This document shows, piece by piece, positions 1 to 12,700 of a stretch of DNA of 64,000 bases (position 1 is the first letter of the stretch; each line of letters starts with the position of its first letter). The DNA comes from Amoebophrya sp. A120. Its lineage: Eukaryota; Sar; Dinophyceae; Syndiniales; Amoebophryaceae. The notes below the pieces were generated by a model, which saw only the letters and a program-made list of their open reading frames with translations, had not been told where the DNA came from and made no database searches. The DNA lies in NCBI GenBank assembly GCA_905178155.1, contig CAJINV010000002.1, positions 4,146,947 through 4,210,946 on the forward strand, read 5' to 3'. A program made the translations under genes and the position numbers.

Positions 1-364
1 GTTCCGATCCGCTTATTGTTTTGACTAGTTTCTCGTCGTGCTGCTAAGTACTGATCCTTGTGCTTCATCACCTCGTACGAAGCGGATCAACGAGAACATC
101 GAGGAAACCAGTGTCGGTAGCGGCCTTTTCGTCGTAGAAATAGTTGAACTTAGGTCTGGCTAAGGCTCGTACGCATGCAGATGCAGGAGCAGAAAAATTA
201 CAACAACGAATTTTATGCAGCCCCGATTTACATTTATTGACTTTGGTTTTTTCACATCGATAACCATTAACAACAGGGTGATTGCAGTTCTTCTATCGTG
301 GACGAGCCGAGGATGAGTTTTTTTCAAGGTTCTTTTGGGTTTTTTTGATTTGTTTTTTTCAACT
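1..364. other. Upstream flank, no gene seen
   Basis: T-rich sequence before the first plausible ATG. An open frame from a TTG at 335 runs into the gene, but the first ATG in frame is at 365. I recognise no promoter element or spliced-leader sequence here. This stretch could be 5' untranslated sequence. Confidence 0.4.
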
Positions 365-720
365 ATGACAAGGAGGAAAAAAATGCGGCTTCGAAGGTTT
401 CTCTACCGTCAGCTGCAGGCTCTTGCCCTTTCGTTTTTTCCGCGGCAGCTCGTCTCGTCATTTCGATCTTCTGTGCAAAGCACGGCGGCGGGGGCGGTAA
501 TATTAAACTTGGTCGCCAATCATGACGACCGGACCACTACAAGAAGGACCACGGAGAGGCGGAAATTAATGGTGAAACTGTTGCAAGGACGTCGAGAAGG
601 GCGGCCGATACTGCTGGTCGCCGTGCTCCTAATTCTGGTCGCCGCTGTTATACTCATTTTCCAAGTGGCGCAGGATCTGCTTTGGGGTTCTTCCGCTGTG
701 GTTGTGGATAAGCAAACAAT
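365..720 (+). CDS. Exon 1: N-terminal signal anchor
   Basis: Starts MTRRKKMRLRRF, a strongly basic stretch, and about 80 residues later (nt 605-670) has a single hydrophobic helix, PILLVAVLLILVAAVILIFQ, flanked by Arg/Lys on the N side. Positive-inside logic predicts a type II membrane protein: short cytoplasmic N-terminus and a very large extracellular or lumenal C-terminus. A second ATG at 383 is equally possible as start. The exon ends inside SSAVVVDKQT; the same peptide (SSAVVVEKQT) opens exon 2 in the same frame, so the splice falls somewhere inside that repeat (688-724 joined to 2889-2925). The alternative, a separate small gene ending at 820, is less likely because of the shared repeat. 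Confidence 0.6.
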
Positions 721-3700
721 GCGTAAGATAGCAAAATCTGCAAAATCTGGAAAAAAAAATATATGGCATTTAAATTTTGACGGTTGTGAGAGAGAAGGAA
801 AAAAAGAAGAAGTGCGGTAAGTGCCCACGGCATGCGAAGCCTTGTCCTTGTGGGCCTCCGGGTTGCGCTCGTGTTTCGCTCGTCCTTTCGGAAACAAAAC
901 TCGCACGCCCATCGATGTGAGAGAGCGAGCAAAACCGCAGAGGCAGTCGCGCGAACAAAACTCGGCGCCGCAGGCCGCCGCACAAATTCCTGCACGCAGC
1001 CCGCCAAAATTCCGTTGCCCGGCGCCCGCCTGAAATTGACGCTGCCCGCCCCCCGGGCAAAATTTGACGCCGGGCGCCGCCAATTTTTCCGCAGCAAGCC
1101 TCGGGTCCCCGTTCCGCTGCGGAAAATTCAAAATGCAGTTTTGTGAGCAAAATCGCGAAAACCGCCGGACCCACGAAAACCCATTGAAATCGCAATGAAA
1201 ATCGGCGCGGAGCAATTTTGTTTTCGCTCGCGCCACCTATTTTTCAGGTTTTCGCGATTTTGTTGCAGTAGTTTAGATTTTTTTTTCGCGACTTTGTTTT
1301 CCAATTTTGTTCCGAAATTTTGTTTCGGGTTTTGTTTTCTATTTTGTTTCGAAATTTTGAAGCGGACTCTTTTGTCCCGATTTCCATGAGCAAAATTTGT
1401 TCGCGGACTCTCATGAAAATTTTGCTGTGAGTCCTCTGCGGCAAATTTCTTTCAGAGCGGCTGCGTTTCCAAAGCCCTTTTTTACGCTAAAATCCGGAGT
1501 AGTATTGAGATAGTGTTGCGGCTGTCCGGTTCGAGACGATGCTGTACAGGGTGGAGCACGAGCAGCATATGCCCAACGGAGTCCGATGATCGAGAATGAG
1601 AATGACTAGAGCCACGCCAGGACGCTTGCGTGATTTCTTTTTTCGTTTTCCCAATTTTCCCGATTTTGCTATCTTGGTTCTCCGGAACATATGATTCTTC
1701 CGCTGTGGTTGTGGATAAGCAAACAATGCGTTAAAATCGCTTCAAATCCAATTCAAAACGATTTCAAAAATTCCGAAATTTCAACTTTGGGCGTCAGTGG
1801 GTCATGCCTTATTTCAGAAAAAGGCAGGCAGCCCGTCAGCAATTTTTGCCAAATCATAGCTCTGGGGTTTCGGACTTGCGTGTGTTTCAGAGCAGTTCTG
1901 GTGCTGCGCGGGATGCTTTCTTCGGCTTTCCTTCCTGCACTTGCTAGAAAAGCGTGGCTGCGGGGTTCTTTAGCAAGCCTGCGAGCAACTTGATCAACAC
2001 AGCTCGGTGCCAGGTTGGCGGGCGGACGACTACCTACCGGCGCCAGGGTGGTAGGGTTGCTGGCGAATGAACCTACAGTCTTTCACGGGCCTCGAAGATA
2101 TCACACGACTCCCCGTCCCCTGGGCTATTTATAGGCTTGATGCAAAACGGGGGGCCACTGCTCGCCTCTGGGGACCTGTGGGCACCCAGAGCAGGACTCC
2201 CTTTTGGGGCTCGGAAGATTTCGTCGTTCGGAATCCGGTCTTCCGGAATTCCGGGCAATTCAAAAAGGGAGCTCGAATTCAGTCCGATTTCGGTTCGCCA
2301 TATCAGTATCCACGATTCGGACTGAGGTAGGACTATCGTTTTGAATTTGAAGAGCTGGGCTCCGGAGAGGAGCAAATTCAAACGGTGGGCTGGCCAAGTC
2401 GCTGAATTCAAACGGTGGGTTGATCATTTCAGGAAATTCAAACGGTGGGCTGGCCAAGCCAGGAATTTCAAACCGTGGGCTCCCCAGATGCCGGAAGCCG
2501 AACTGCTGGCGGACGCATAGGAGCGGAGAAACCAAAGAAGGGGCTCCACGGCTCCAGGGCCAATCGCAGTGGTTGCAGCGTTGGGGCCCCGAGTAGGTGA
2601 AATAGATAGAGACGCCAGCCGCACACACGCGCATGCGCGCGCACAGCTTTTGTCCTGTGGCACGTTGAAATGTCGCGAGCTCTATCATGATGTGCCCCGG
2701 TCGACAACACCAATGAGGGGAAAAATCTCCGCGCATCAGAAGGCCAGGAGACGGGCGCACGAGGCGAGGAAATCATGCCACGAGATAGCGGCTCTCGTTG
2801 TGGCAGATTCCAAAACTTCCAAATTTTCGAATTCGTTTTGAATTGGTTTGGAAAGCAAATTAATGCTCGGGCGCTTCTTGATTAAGGGTTCTTCCGCTGT
2901 GGTTGTGGAGAAGCAAACAAGGCGTAACGAAACGACACCACCAACACCATTTCCGAGTAGTACCTTTTTTGTTCGCGCCCAAAACATCATGGGTGCCGGG
3001 GCAGGCGGTGGAGTGGGCACTGGCAGTAGACGCGGCAGTGGAAAAAGTGTCGAAGCTGCACGAAATAAACCTGGAGAAGCAGGGCAACCAGGTCCGCCAT
3101 TAGGAGCAGCTACAATAAATGAACCGAAAGATGAAAAAGTACAACTATCAATGGCGCCGACGCCAGTGAGTATGGACGCACCATCGAGCCTGGTGTCGTC
3201 TACTTCCACCGCGGGACGGGGAGCGCGACAACCTGGCACTATGGGCGGAGGTGGAACTGCCGTATCAAGCCCGGCAGGTAGCACAACGAGACTTCGGGCA
3301 GGCGTGGCACCACCATCGACATCGTCAACGGAGCTGCTGCAGAGAGACCACAGTAGAACAAGAGACCCGCCCGATAAGAATATCAAACCGGTGTTGAAAG
3401 AACCGCCAGACCACTCGGGAGTACAACAGGTAGATGAGCATGATGATTCTAGTGTAGGTGGTCCAGCTAGTACTGGAAGTGCTGGTCGCGCTGCCCCCGG
3501 TGGCGACAGAAGTTTAAGAAGTTCTGGCACTGCCACAACTCGAACTCCCGCAAGCGCCCCAGCCCCTACTCCTGACACAGGAGAAGCGGATGCAAATGAA
3601 ACTGAAAATGAATCCGCTGCTGCTTCCTCGTCGCTCTTTTCCAAGTCAGCGGCGGAGCTAATCAGTGACCTGCTGAGCATAAATTCTTCGAAGCCCCCGC

Positions 3701-6700
3701 CCCCGCAGGCGGGTGGTTCACCACCACCTCCAGGAAGGACGTCGTTGAAGGATGGTGAAGGTGCGGCTTTAGATCCCGACACAACCGTCGAAGGCGCGGG
3801 AGCTAGTACTGTATCTAGAGCAGAAGAAGAAGTGGAAGGGACAGGTGCGGCTGGTCGTGCGACAGCAGCGGTCGGGGGTTCCTGGGATGCGCCACATGGG
3901 TCCGGTCTCCTCCTGTCCGACATGATCTCCGGCAGTACTAGAGAAGTAATACCGCGAGCAGACGAGGCGAAAGAAACAGAAGCGACCGAAGGAGCGGGTC
4001 GTGTCAGCGTAATAAATGGCACGACCGTGAGGAGGTCGCTTGCGAGCAGAAGTACCGAAACGGAAGGAAGTGACATATTACCTCTCTCCAGAGTAGAAGA
4101 AGACCCCTACAACTTTATCAAAAGGAAAAATCTTCCCACCCCATATCAAATGGGAAATCTGTGATGCAGGATTTGTGTACACAAATGCGCGCTGTCTTGC
4201 AATACGGCATCGCAGCCAGCTCCGCAGGTTAGGGAGGGACGTTTTGGTCTAGTTGCTTAGCATTGCAAACGCCTGCCCTCTAGGCCCAACAGCATTCCAA
4301 ACCGCTCCCATAATGCCAGGGAAGCGTCTGCGTTTGTCTTCTGGCAAGACAGACGTGATTTGTGGTCTCAAATCAGCAAGACAAATTTTCGGAAACATGC
4401 CTTTTCGATATGGGGAGGGGGGATTTTTCCTTCTGATAAACTTCCCCCCCCGAAGAGGACTCTCCACGGCGCCAGACTACTCGGACGCAGGTTGCTTCAA
4501 GATGCAGTATAAGACCACGGGTTGGTGCGGCGGCTGGGTATGTGACTCATCAAATCGGCTAGTACCTTCTCAACTGTTGTTACATGGTTTCATCATGCAA
4601 AACTACCTTAAGCCGCCAAATGATCAAGCTGCTTCGCATGACAAATTTACAAAGGTGGGCTCAACAGCGTCTAAATCTTTGCCAAATCTTCTGTCACACG
4701 AAAGCAGCAAGCTTGCCTCTTCGGCTGTAGCTGATCTTGCATTACAAATTCATGTAACAGCTGAGAAGGTCGTTGTAACCGATTTGAGAACGCCATACTG
4801 GGGTGGTAGCGCGTCTGATTTGATAAACGTCTGCAATCCCGGTTGGCCCGGGATATCCAGTGCAAATATAATGTCTGTGTCTGGAAGAAGTAGAGTGCAA
4901 CTTGTCATGCTGCGTTTGAATTCTAGAAAAATCTGAGTTGCATGAGCAACAAAAAGAGTCAGCTTTTCGCTACGCGAACAGGGCATTCATCATGCAGCAT
5001 GGGCATCAACTTGCTTGAAGGTTTTCTTGGTCTTTGACTCACTCACCACTGCAAGAGTGGGTGCCCGTGCAAGAGCCTTTGAACAAAAGAGCATGATGGT
5101 CCCGTTTTTTCTTCTTCTCTTCGTCACGTTTTCACTTTTCCTTCATTTTCAAACCTTTCTAAAAACATCAATCTGTCATGCGGTTTTTCTTGAAAATTCT
5201 TTTTCTTGTAGTTTAGACTTTCGAGAGCTGTTACCTGACGGGTCGAAAAATATAGGAAATCTACACTCTTGCCTACCGTGATAGCTTGAAGCGCAAGGTC
5301 TACTACAAGAAGATGGGCCCTGTTTGCATTACAAACTCTAAAAAACATGCAATCTGTCATGCTGTTTGAAATTCTGCACGAGATTGCCGGCTCATCCTTT
5401 CTCTTGCGTTACAAATTCTAAAAACGTAAAAAAAAATAAATCTGTCATGCTGCTGGCATTCTGCACGAGATTGCCGAGGTGTCATTTCTCATGCAATTTT
5501 CCAACAGAGTGGTAATTTTTATGAGTAAGATACTTTACTTTGAAAACGATCAAACTATCCATAAATGACATGTGTGGAAGGACTCAAGCAGCAAATTTCT
5601 TGCGCGATCGATTTCGTACGAAAGGCCGATATTTCATTTGTGCTTCGAGCCGAATAGTTTTGCTTGCATTTTCATCTACGATTTTCCAAAAAAGGGCTTT
5701 TGCAGTTCCGAGTGTTTTGCTGTAGGTCTTTGAGAAGATTTGCATTACAGATTTCGTATCTTGTTCGCTGAATCTTCACAAGCGCGACCGAATAGCCGAG
5801 AATTACACTTTCTGAAACACAGCCGCCCCTGGGCATCAAGAACAAGACACCTCCATATGAAAATCTGTGATGCTAAAAATACAAAATAACGCGCATGACA
5901 AAGCTCCACTCTTCCAGACCCAGACATATTTGCAATGCATGCGGGGCGTGCAATAACAACAACGTGAGGCGGTACGCGCTTGCGGAAACGCTGGAAAACG
6001 CGTATAAGGTTTGCTTGCAAGTCAAGGATTGCACGGCCATTTCCTGGGAACAGCAAAGGCTCAGCCGCTATGTGCATCACAAGGACGGACTATGCAAGAA
6101 AAACACTGTGTGAGTGTAAGTATTTGGTGCAGAAAATGATTGTCACATGCGAGACAACCACGAAGTACTACTCTCTTCATGTGCGTGCTTTTCACCGTCC
6201 TCGCTGCGCATTGCAGGCTTGCTCTGTCATGGAGAACAAATGTGTCATGCGTAAGTACATCGTCCCAAGTATTCTGAGTAAAAACGTCCCCACCCCATAG
6301 TTGTCATGCAGATTTGCACTCACAGGAAGATTTGTAATGCGCATCCCCATGAGAGGCATTTCCCATCGTGTTTTGGAATTTGTAATGCTATAAACAGGAT
6401 GAGTAGATGGCTTTGTGATGCGGCTGCACTTGCTAAACTGCACTACAATACAGAGAGGAACTTGTCATGCGTGACTCCCAAAACTTCTCGACTTGTGTTG
6501 CGAGATCCCCATCTTGACTATGGGGTGGGGACGTTTTTACATAGGATACCAAGAAAGCTACACTCACACAGTTTTTTTCCGCGATACGAACGTCCCCTCA
6601 TGGGCGGTACAGACTATGAACTGCAAAAGTATCGTACTAGTATAAATGCATGACAAATTTCCTCAGCATGAGAAATAAAATTTGTAATGCGGATTTAGGT

Positions 6701-9700
6701 TAGGAGGGAGATTTGTAATGCATGACTGCGATTACTACGAGTGCGATACTTTTGCACAGGATACAGGCCGACCATCCGCTATGTTCAGCATTGTGGCGTG
6801 CAATCCCGCTGCCAGCAGCATATCAAATGCAAATATGTCTGGGTGGTCTGGAAGAGTGTGATGCTGCTTGTCGTGCCGCGTGACACAGAAGGTCAGGCAT
6901 GCAGGTCCTAGCATCACAGGTTTTGGGCAGGTTGCGCCATGTGCCTACTTAATCCGCATGACAAATGCCGTCTTTGGGTGACAAGAAATGAGCAACTTTT
7001 GCGGTCCATGCATGACAGATTTTTGTCTGGTGTGAAACGCGCATCAGAAGTTTACATGTTTCCAGGAGACCCAGACACATTTGCAATTCATACAGCAAGT
7101 CTCTCGACAATGCTTGGCAAGTTTTTGAGAAGGTATAGATTTAGATTTTATTTCAGATGCAAATGCATGATTAGAAGACGAAGAGTGAGACAGAAGAAAT
7201 AAAATTTAAATTTCCTTCAGAAGGTGAAGGTCCTGCTGAAACAACTGCCATCAGCATCACAAAGTTCAATTGTCGGTGCTCCTCTCCTTTGTCCTCGCCT
7301 GGTTTTGCGATGTTGTTGCCCAGGGAGGTGGTCTCTGCTCGCTTGGAAAGTCGTGCCATGATCATATATAAACATGAAATTCAAATAATTATTTGTGCCA
7401 AAGGTGAGCACTGCCGACGGCGAGGGGAGTTGTCTTTATGAGCCAGTTATGAACTATAAAAGTCATGTACTCGTACAAATGCATTACAAATTTCCTCAGC
7501 ATAAGTAAAATTTGTTGTAATGCTGATTTACCTTGAGAAAAATAATTGTAACGCATGATTGCAGTACGAGTGCGATACTTTTCCTTTTGCGCTGCATACC
7601 AGTAGCAAACTCTTGCCGTTCGACCATGCGGCAGAAGCCGGGCCTGATGGGTTACTGTGGGATGGTATCAAGAATAAAAACGTTGACGTCCCCACCCCAG
7701 AGTTGCGATGCAAATTGGTATGCTTAAATATGTTTGTCATGCGGAGCCCCATGAGAAGCAATTTTTAGCGGTGTTCTGGAATCTGTGAATCAGCATGAGA
7801 TGCTAGATCTGTGATGCTGCTGCACTAAGTACAAGTAGCTAAACGCGATTACCCTGCGAGCCCAAAGAACTTGTCATGCGCAACAGCCGAAGCGTGTTGA
7901 TTTGCCTAGCAGCTTTTCCATCTTAACTCTGGGGTGGGGACGTTTTTCCACAGAATAGATTGGCGTCTTTGATGATGGTGGTAGACAGATTGACCCGAAC
8001 TACCTGTTTCCATACAGCGGAGGATCGGGCGGATGGGCGCCTGAGGTATCATATGTAAAAACGTCCCCACCTCAGAGTCAAGACGGAAATTCTGCAACAC
8101 AAATCCAGACGTTTTGGGAATCACGCATGACAAGTTGCAGTGCGTTGTAGGGTGGTCGTGCAGGTCAGTAAGGACAGCCGCATGGAAAATCCATCTCATT
8201 ATCCTGTTATACAGCATGATCACAAATTCCAAAACACGACTGAAAATGCTTGTCATGGGGACGATGCGCATCGCAAATGTTCCTGCCATCGCATATCTGC
8301 ATGACAACTCTGGGGTCGTGGGGACGTTTTTCCACAGGATAGATGGGAACCATTGCTGCCGGAGCCACGACCACGAAGGAGCACTGCGCGGAAGTTTGCC
8401 TGGCGCATGACAGTATGGATTGCAAATGAATATCTCTGGGTCTGGAAGATTGCAACTTGTCATGCTAAATGCGAATCATGCAAAGATCTTTGTTGCATAA
8501 GTGCCAAAAGCTGCCCACTTTCGACCAAGCTGGGAGGGAATTTCTCACGCAGGATAGGCATGTTGACAGAAACATCACAGAGTCTGTCATGCTAGGTCCC
8601 GCATTCCAGAACTCATGGGCCATGGAAAATCTGCATGACAAGTTTGCACTTTTCCAGATGGCCCTGACTTATTTGCATTGCATGGACAGCTGCCTGGGCT
8701 ATTCGTGGCACGATTCGGGCGAAGTGTGCTTTCTGACACGGATCCCCTGCGTGATTCACGTCAAGCACATGCACAGTCCAAGGTGGTTATGCAATGCAAA
8801 AGCGTAGTACAGTAGTTGTACTTCTAGTAGTAGTTGCATTTAATGCAACTAAGTATCTATAATACTAATTCAAAAATTCTGGCGGGCGCGGGGTTGCAAG
8901 CTACTAGTAGGAATCCTGCTAGCAGAATCGTACTAGCAGAAAAACGGCTACTGGTAGAAATCCTGCTAGTGATTTTAGCGCGACAAAAAAGCGCGAGAGG
9001 TACTAGTGACATTGAGCCACTAGTGACAAAAAGCCGGACTTTGGGGAAAGCGGAAACACTAGTGAGAAAACCCGCCAAATTGGGAAACTCGCTCGGAGGG
9101 ACCGAGACGCGCGCTGCCCGGCCCCCAGGTGGCCTTCGGACCTGCCTGCCGTGGTCTGGGCCCTTGGCCTTGGCTTAGCTGCCTGGCGGTTCGGGATTGG
9201 CGGCCCTGGGCCGGAGTCGAGCTGCATTCTGGCGCCCCTTGCCCTTCGCCCCCTGTTGCGGGGGATTTGGCACCGGTTTGCGCCTTTCCCTGCCGCCTGT
9301 GGCTCTGCGGGCCGGGCTTCGTCGCGTGGCCACTGCCGGCCGCGAGGGCTCTTCGGCCTCGCCGGGTCTGCCTGCTTTTGCATGCCCCGTGTCCGTTGGG
9401 CAGCCGGGCGGGTTTCCGGTTTCTTTACGGCTCGCCCCTTCGGCATGTTTGGGCGCCCCCCCCTTTCGTTTCCGGGGCTTTTTGCCTCTTCCCCGGGCGC
9501 GGGCTCTGGCCTGCTTATTTTTTTTGGGGTTGCCCGGTTTCTCGCGAGAACCACCCGCAGCGCCCTCCCTGCCTTCCCGCTGCCCCCCTGCCTGCTGGCT
9601 CTGCTTTATCTTTGCTTGGCGCCGGCCGTTTTTCTAGTCTTACTTTCGGCCGTCGGCGCTCTCTCTTCGTTCTCTTTCCTGGGACTAGCCTCCCGGGGCT

Positions 9701-12700
9701 TCGAAAAGGGTCTTGGCACGCTCTCTGCCGGACCTGTTTGTGGCGGCTCGGACAGGGGCTGCGCTGTGCGCCCCCTACCGCCTCTCGCGCCTCGCGGCCT
9801 TCTCTCTACCTACACTTCTTTCGCTCCCGCCGACCGAGGGAGGAAGGCCAGGGGCGCTGCCGTTTTTTTTTTCGCCTGTTGCGCCAGCATAGTTTGAGGC
9901 TGTAGCGCTACCCTGTAGGCTGCTTCCCCCTCGCCCCCCCCTTGCACCCCCTCGTCGCCGGGCCGGCGGGCGCGGAGCGCACGCCCGTTCTAGATAAGTA
10001 CTACTAGAAGTACATTTTCTTTTTCCATTTTTCATGCTGAGCAATTTTGTAATACAAAATTGCTCAGCATGAAATATGGAATTTGTATTGCTAGTGAACC
10101 TGTACAAACGGGCACCCCTGACGGTGCGGGCCCTCTTATACAAAAGCGTAGTACAGTAGTTGTACTTCTAGTAGTAGTTGCATTTTTACAAACTTGCAGC
10201 TCAGGATGAAAAAGGGAATTTGTATATGCTAGTTTACCCATTAGGAAAAAGATTTGTCTTGCATCAGTCACAACTACGATAGTACTTTTGCAATGCAGAG
10301 CTGTATCCTTTCGACAAGGTACCGGCGATGAGTTGCTTGGAGGAAGGAAAAATCCGGTCGATAACAGTCAGTTATGCAAGAAAAAATCTGTGTAAGTCAA
10401 AGTCTGTGATGCAGCGCATGCAATACAGTTACGCCTGTCATGCTGGCTAGCCATAAAAAACTCCACTTCTTTTCAAATGTGTTTTCACGTAATATTAGCG
10501 GTGCATGAGAGCAGGTTTTCTTGCCATGCAGAGCAAACTTGTCATGCTCTGAGCACTTCAAGACGCTTACACTTACACAGTTGTTTTGTTGCATATCAGT
10601 GACGAGGTGAACGCGAAACAGCTGCCCGCCGGCATGACCACTGCTTTCGTGGTGCCGAAAAAGTCAGCTGCAGGGGTTTCCGCGACTAGTACAGCCAGAA
10701 TCAATATCCCGTACCGAACCACTTCAATTCGCCCGTCAGACGTCGAACTGGTGCCGTATGGCGTTCTCAAACGTTACATTCATTCTCAACTTGTTACATT
10801 CATGATTTGTAATGCAAGAACGGCAACAACCAAAGGGACAAGCGTGCTGCTTTCGCATCACAGATTTGGCACAGATTCAGATGCTGTTTAGCCCTGCTTC
10901 GGAAATTTGTCATGCGAAGCACCTGCTTGATCATCTGACGGCTTAAGATATTTTTGCATGACAAATTCATGGAACAGTTAAGAATGCAACGTTTGAGAGC
11001 CCCATATGCCCCGCTCGCAGCTGTTCGCGTGGCAGTCGACCGTCTTGACCTATTTATGCATTGCAAATATGTCTGGGTCTGGAAGGAGAAGGTTGCAACT
11101 TGTGATGCTACCTCAGGACTCTAAAAAAAATGAAAATCTGTATTCCATGACCAGCAAGAGGAGTCCAGTGTGTGCTATGCGGGGAGGCCATTTCTCATGC
11201 GGAGTAGGCATCAGGGAGCCGTCTAAAAATCTGTGATGCTACGTCATGCATTACAGGCGTTATGGGTCATGGAAAATCTGCATGACAAGTCTTGCAACCT
11301 TCCAGACCCAGACACTTTTGCATTTGATACTATTCCGGGACAAACGAGCCCTACGTGGCGACGAATGGGTTGAGCTATGTGCAGGGCACCCCCGGGCAGA
11401 TTACCGGCGACTCAACGGACCCCCAGTGGGGACCGGTGGACTCCTTCGGCGTGCACACGGACCAAGACAGCAGTAACGCGGGGGCCTGGTGGATCGCGTC
11501 GTTTCGGGATAAGAAGCCCAGGTTTGTCCACAAGATGCGGTGGTTTACCAGGGATTGGTTCGATTTTAAAGCAGCCTTCGGCGCCAAGCTGTATTTTGAC
11601 GGTAGTCTCAACGCCGATACCATGACCCTGCCCACAGACACAGACGGGTCCTTCACCAACTTGGGCGCGGGGTCTTCCTTCGAAAATTTCGGGTTTGACG
11701 TGATCCTAAACAAGGTCTTCTGGCAGATCAAAATCGAAGTCGTGCCCGCGACGAGGAGCGACGGCAGCAGCGACAAAAATATCAAAGACCACATTATGGC
11801 TTGCTCAGAAGATGTATACAATCTCAAACGTTACAACAGATGAATCTGAAACTTCAACTTGTCTTGCATGAACAGCATGAGTACCATACAGAGGCTTGGG
11901 CTTTTCGCAGCACAAATTTCGCCAGATTTATTTTCATGGGGTTTGTAGTTCCGAAAGTTGTCATGCGAAATCGTGTAGCAGTAAGCTAGATCCTGCACTT
12001 CTTGCGTCAGAGATTTCCAGACTCTATTGCAACGTTTGAGATTGTAACGTTTGAGCAGGTCATACACATGTTTACGGGCGCGCACTTCTACCAACTCCGT
12101 CCCCATCTGGTGAACCTGCCCGCTTACACGGAGGTTCGCGAAAATTACTTCAAGGGAGTGAAACAGGTTTACGTACTGAGAGGAAAAATTCCCCCTCCCC
12201 ATATTGGAAACGCGTCCGGCTGACTATTTGCGATGCAGATTTGCGACCACAAATCCTGTCTGTCTTGCAAGAAGGCAACTCCAGAGAGTTGGCCTCATTC
12301 CGCCGGCGGTTTGTAATGCTGTTGGTCCTACGGCGTAGACTTTTGTCATGTTGGGCGCCTATGTCAAAACGTCTCTGCTCAGGCTTAGCATATGACTGCA
12401 GTCCTCTACTGCAAGACAAGTTTACGCAAATCCAGCATCAGAAGTTTCGTTTTGGCAGAAAAAAAAAGAAAAAAACAAAATGGTCCCCTTGGTCGTCTCA
12501 GCTAGCCCGCAAGGGCCCCGTTCCCGCCAGCCGAAAGGCATGGCGTTGGTTGCTCATCATCTCGTCCTCGCCAGCCCGTAGGCACGGCGCTGCTATCCTG
12601 TCGTCGTTAGCGCGAGTCTTTTACTTGAGAGTGGGAACAGGGTTGCTAAATTAAAGACTGCGCCCGCTAAGGCAGCACCCCCCTTCCCCAAGGGGCCCCC

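Larger units (their letters stand above)
721..2885 (+). other. First intron, built from two inverted-repeat segments
   Basis: About 2.2 kb without convincing coding sequence. Segment 1 (725-1694) has a 14-bp perfect inverted repeat near its ends, AAGATAGCAAAATC at 725 and its complement at 1662-1675. Segment 2 (1732-2888) has CCAATTCAAAACGA at 1748 and its complement at 2833-2846. A 37-bp exon-like sequence stands before, between and after them. GTAAGA at 723-728 would be a good canonical 5' splice site, but I could not pair it in phase with an AG near exon 2. Boundaries are therefore open. Confidence 0.55.
8787..10298 (+). mobile_element. Introner A3, enlarged to about 1.5 kb
   Basis: Family A left end at 8788 and right end at about 10283-10297. 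Flanks are poor (GGTGG/AGCTG). Between the ends is a GC-rich block bounded by a 45-bp perfect direct repeat. The frame across it is open as SPRW/YPFD and the next junction agrees. Edges uncertain by a few bases. Confidence 0.65.

Noticed and set aside
335-364. Alternative TTG start in frame upstream of exon 1
   Set aside because: Non-ATG starts are unlikely in this eukaryote, and an ATG follows at 365.
368-376. AAGGAGG before an ATG, like a ribosome binding site
   Set aside because: The window is eukaryotic, with intron-like elements throughout. The match is chance in a purine-rich stretch.
2736-4076. 446-codon open frame on the minus strand opposite exon 2
   Set aside because: It mirrors the plus-strand exon, which continues in frame through the following introners. 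The minus frame is low-complexity and has no continuation.
9003-9905. Long overlapping open frames in GC-rich cargo
   Set aside because: Open in several frames on both strands, Pro/Arg/Ala composition, no motif, inside an introner.
10033-10071. Palindrome as a transcription terminator
   Set aside because: No bacterial context, and it lies inside an introner.
8797-10185. LTR retrotransposon with 45-bp terminal repeats
   Set aside because: Repeats are far too short, and no reverse transcriptase or Gag-like frame lies between.
11795-11843. Coding extension past 11794
   Set aside because: The open frame continues by chance into introner F3. The exact CACAT duplication and the downstream frame place the exon end at about 11794.
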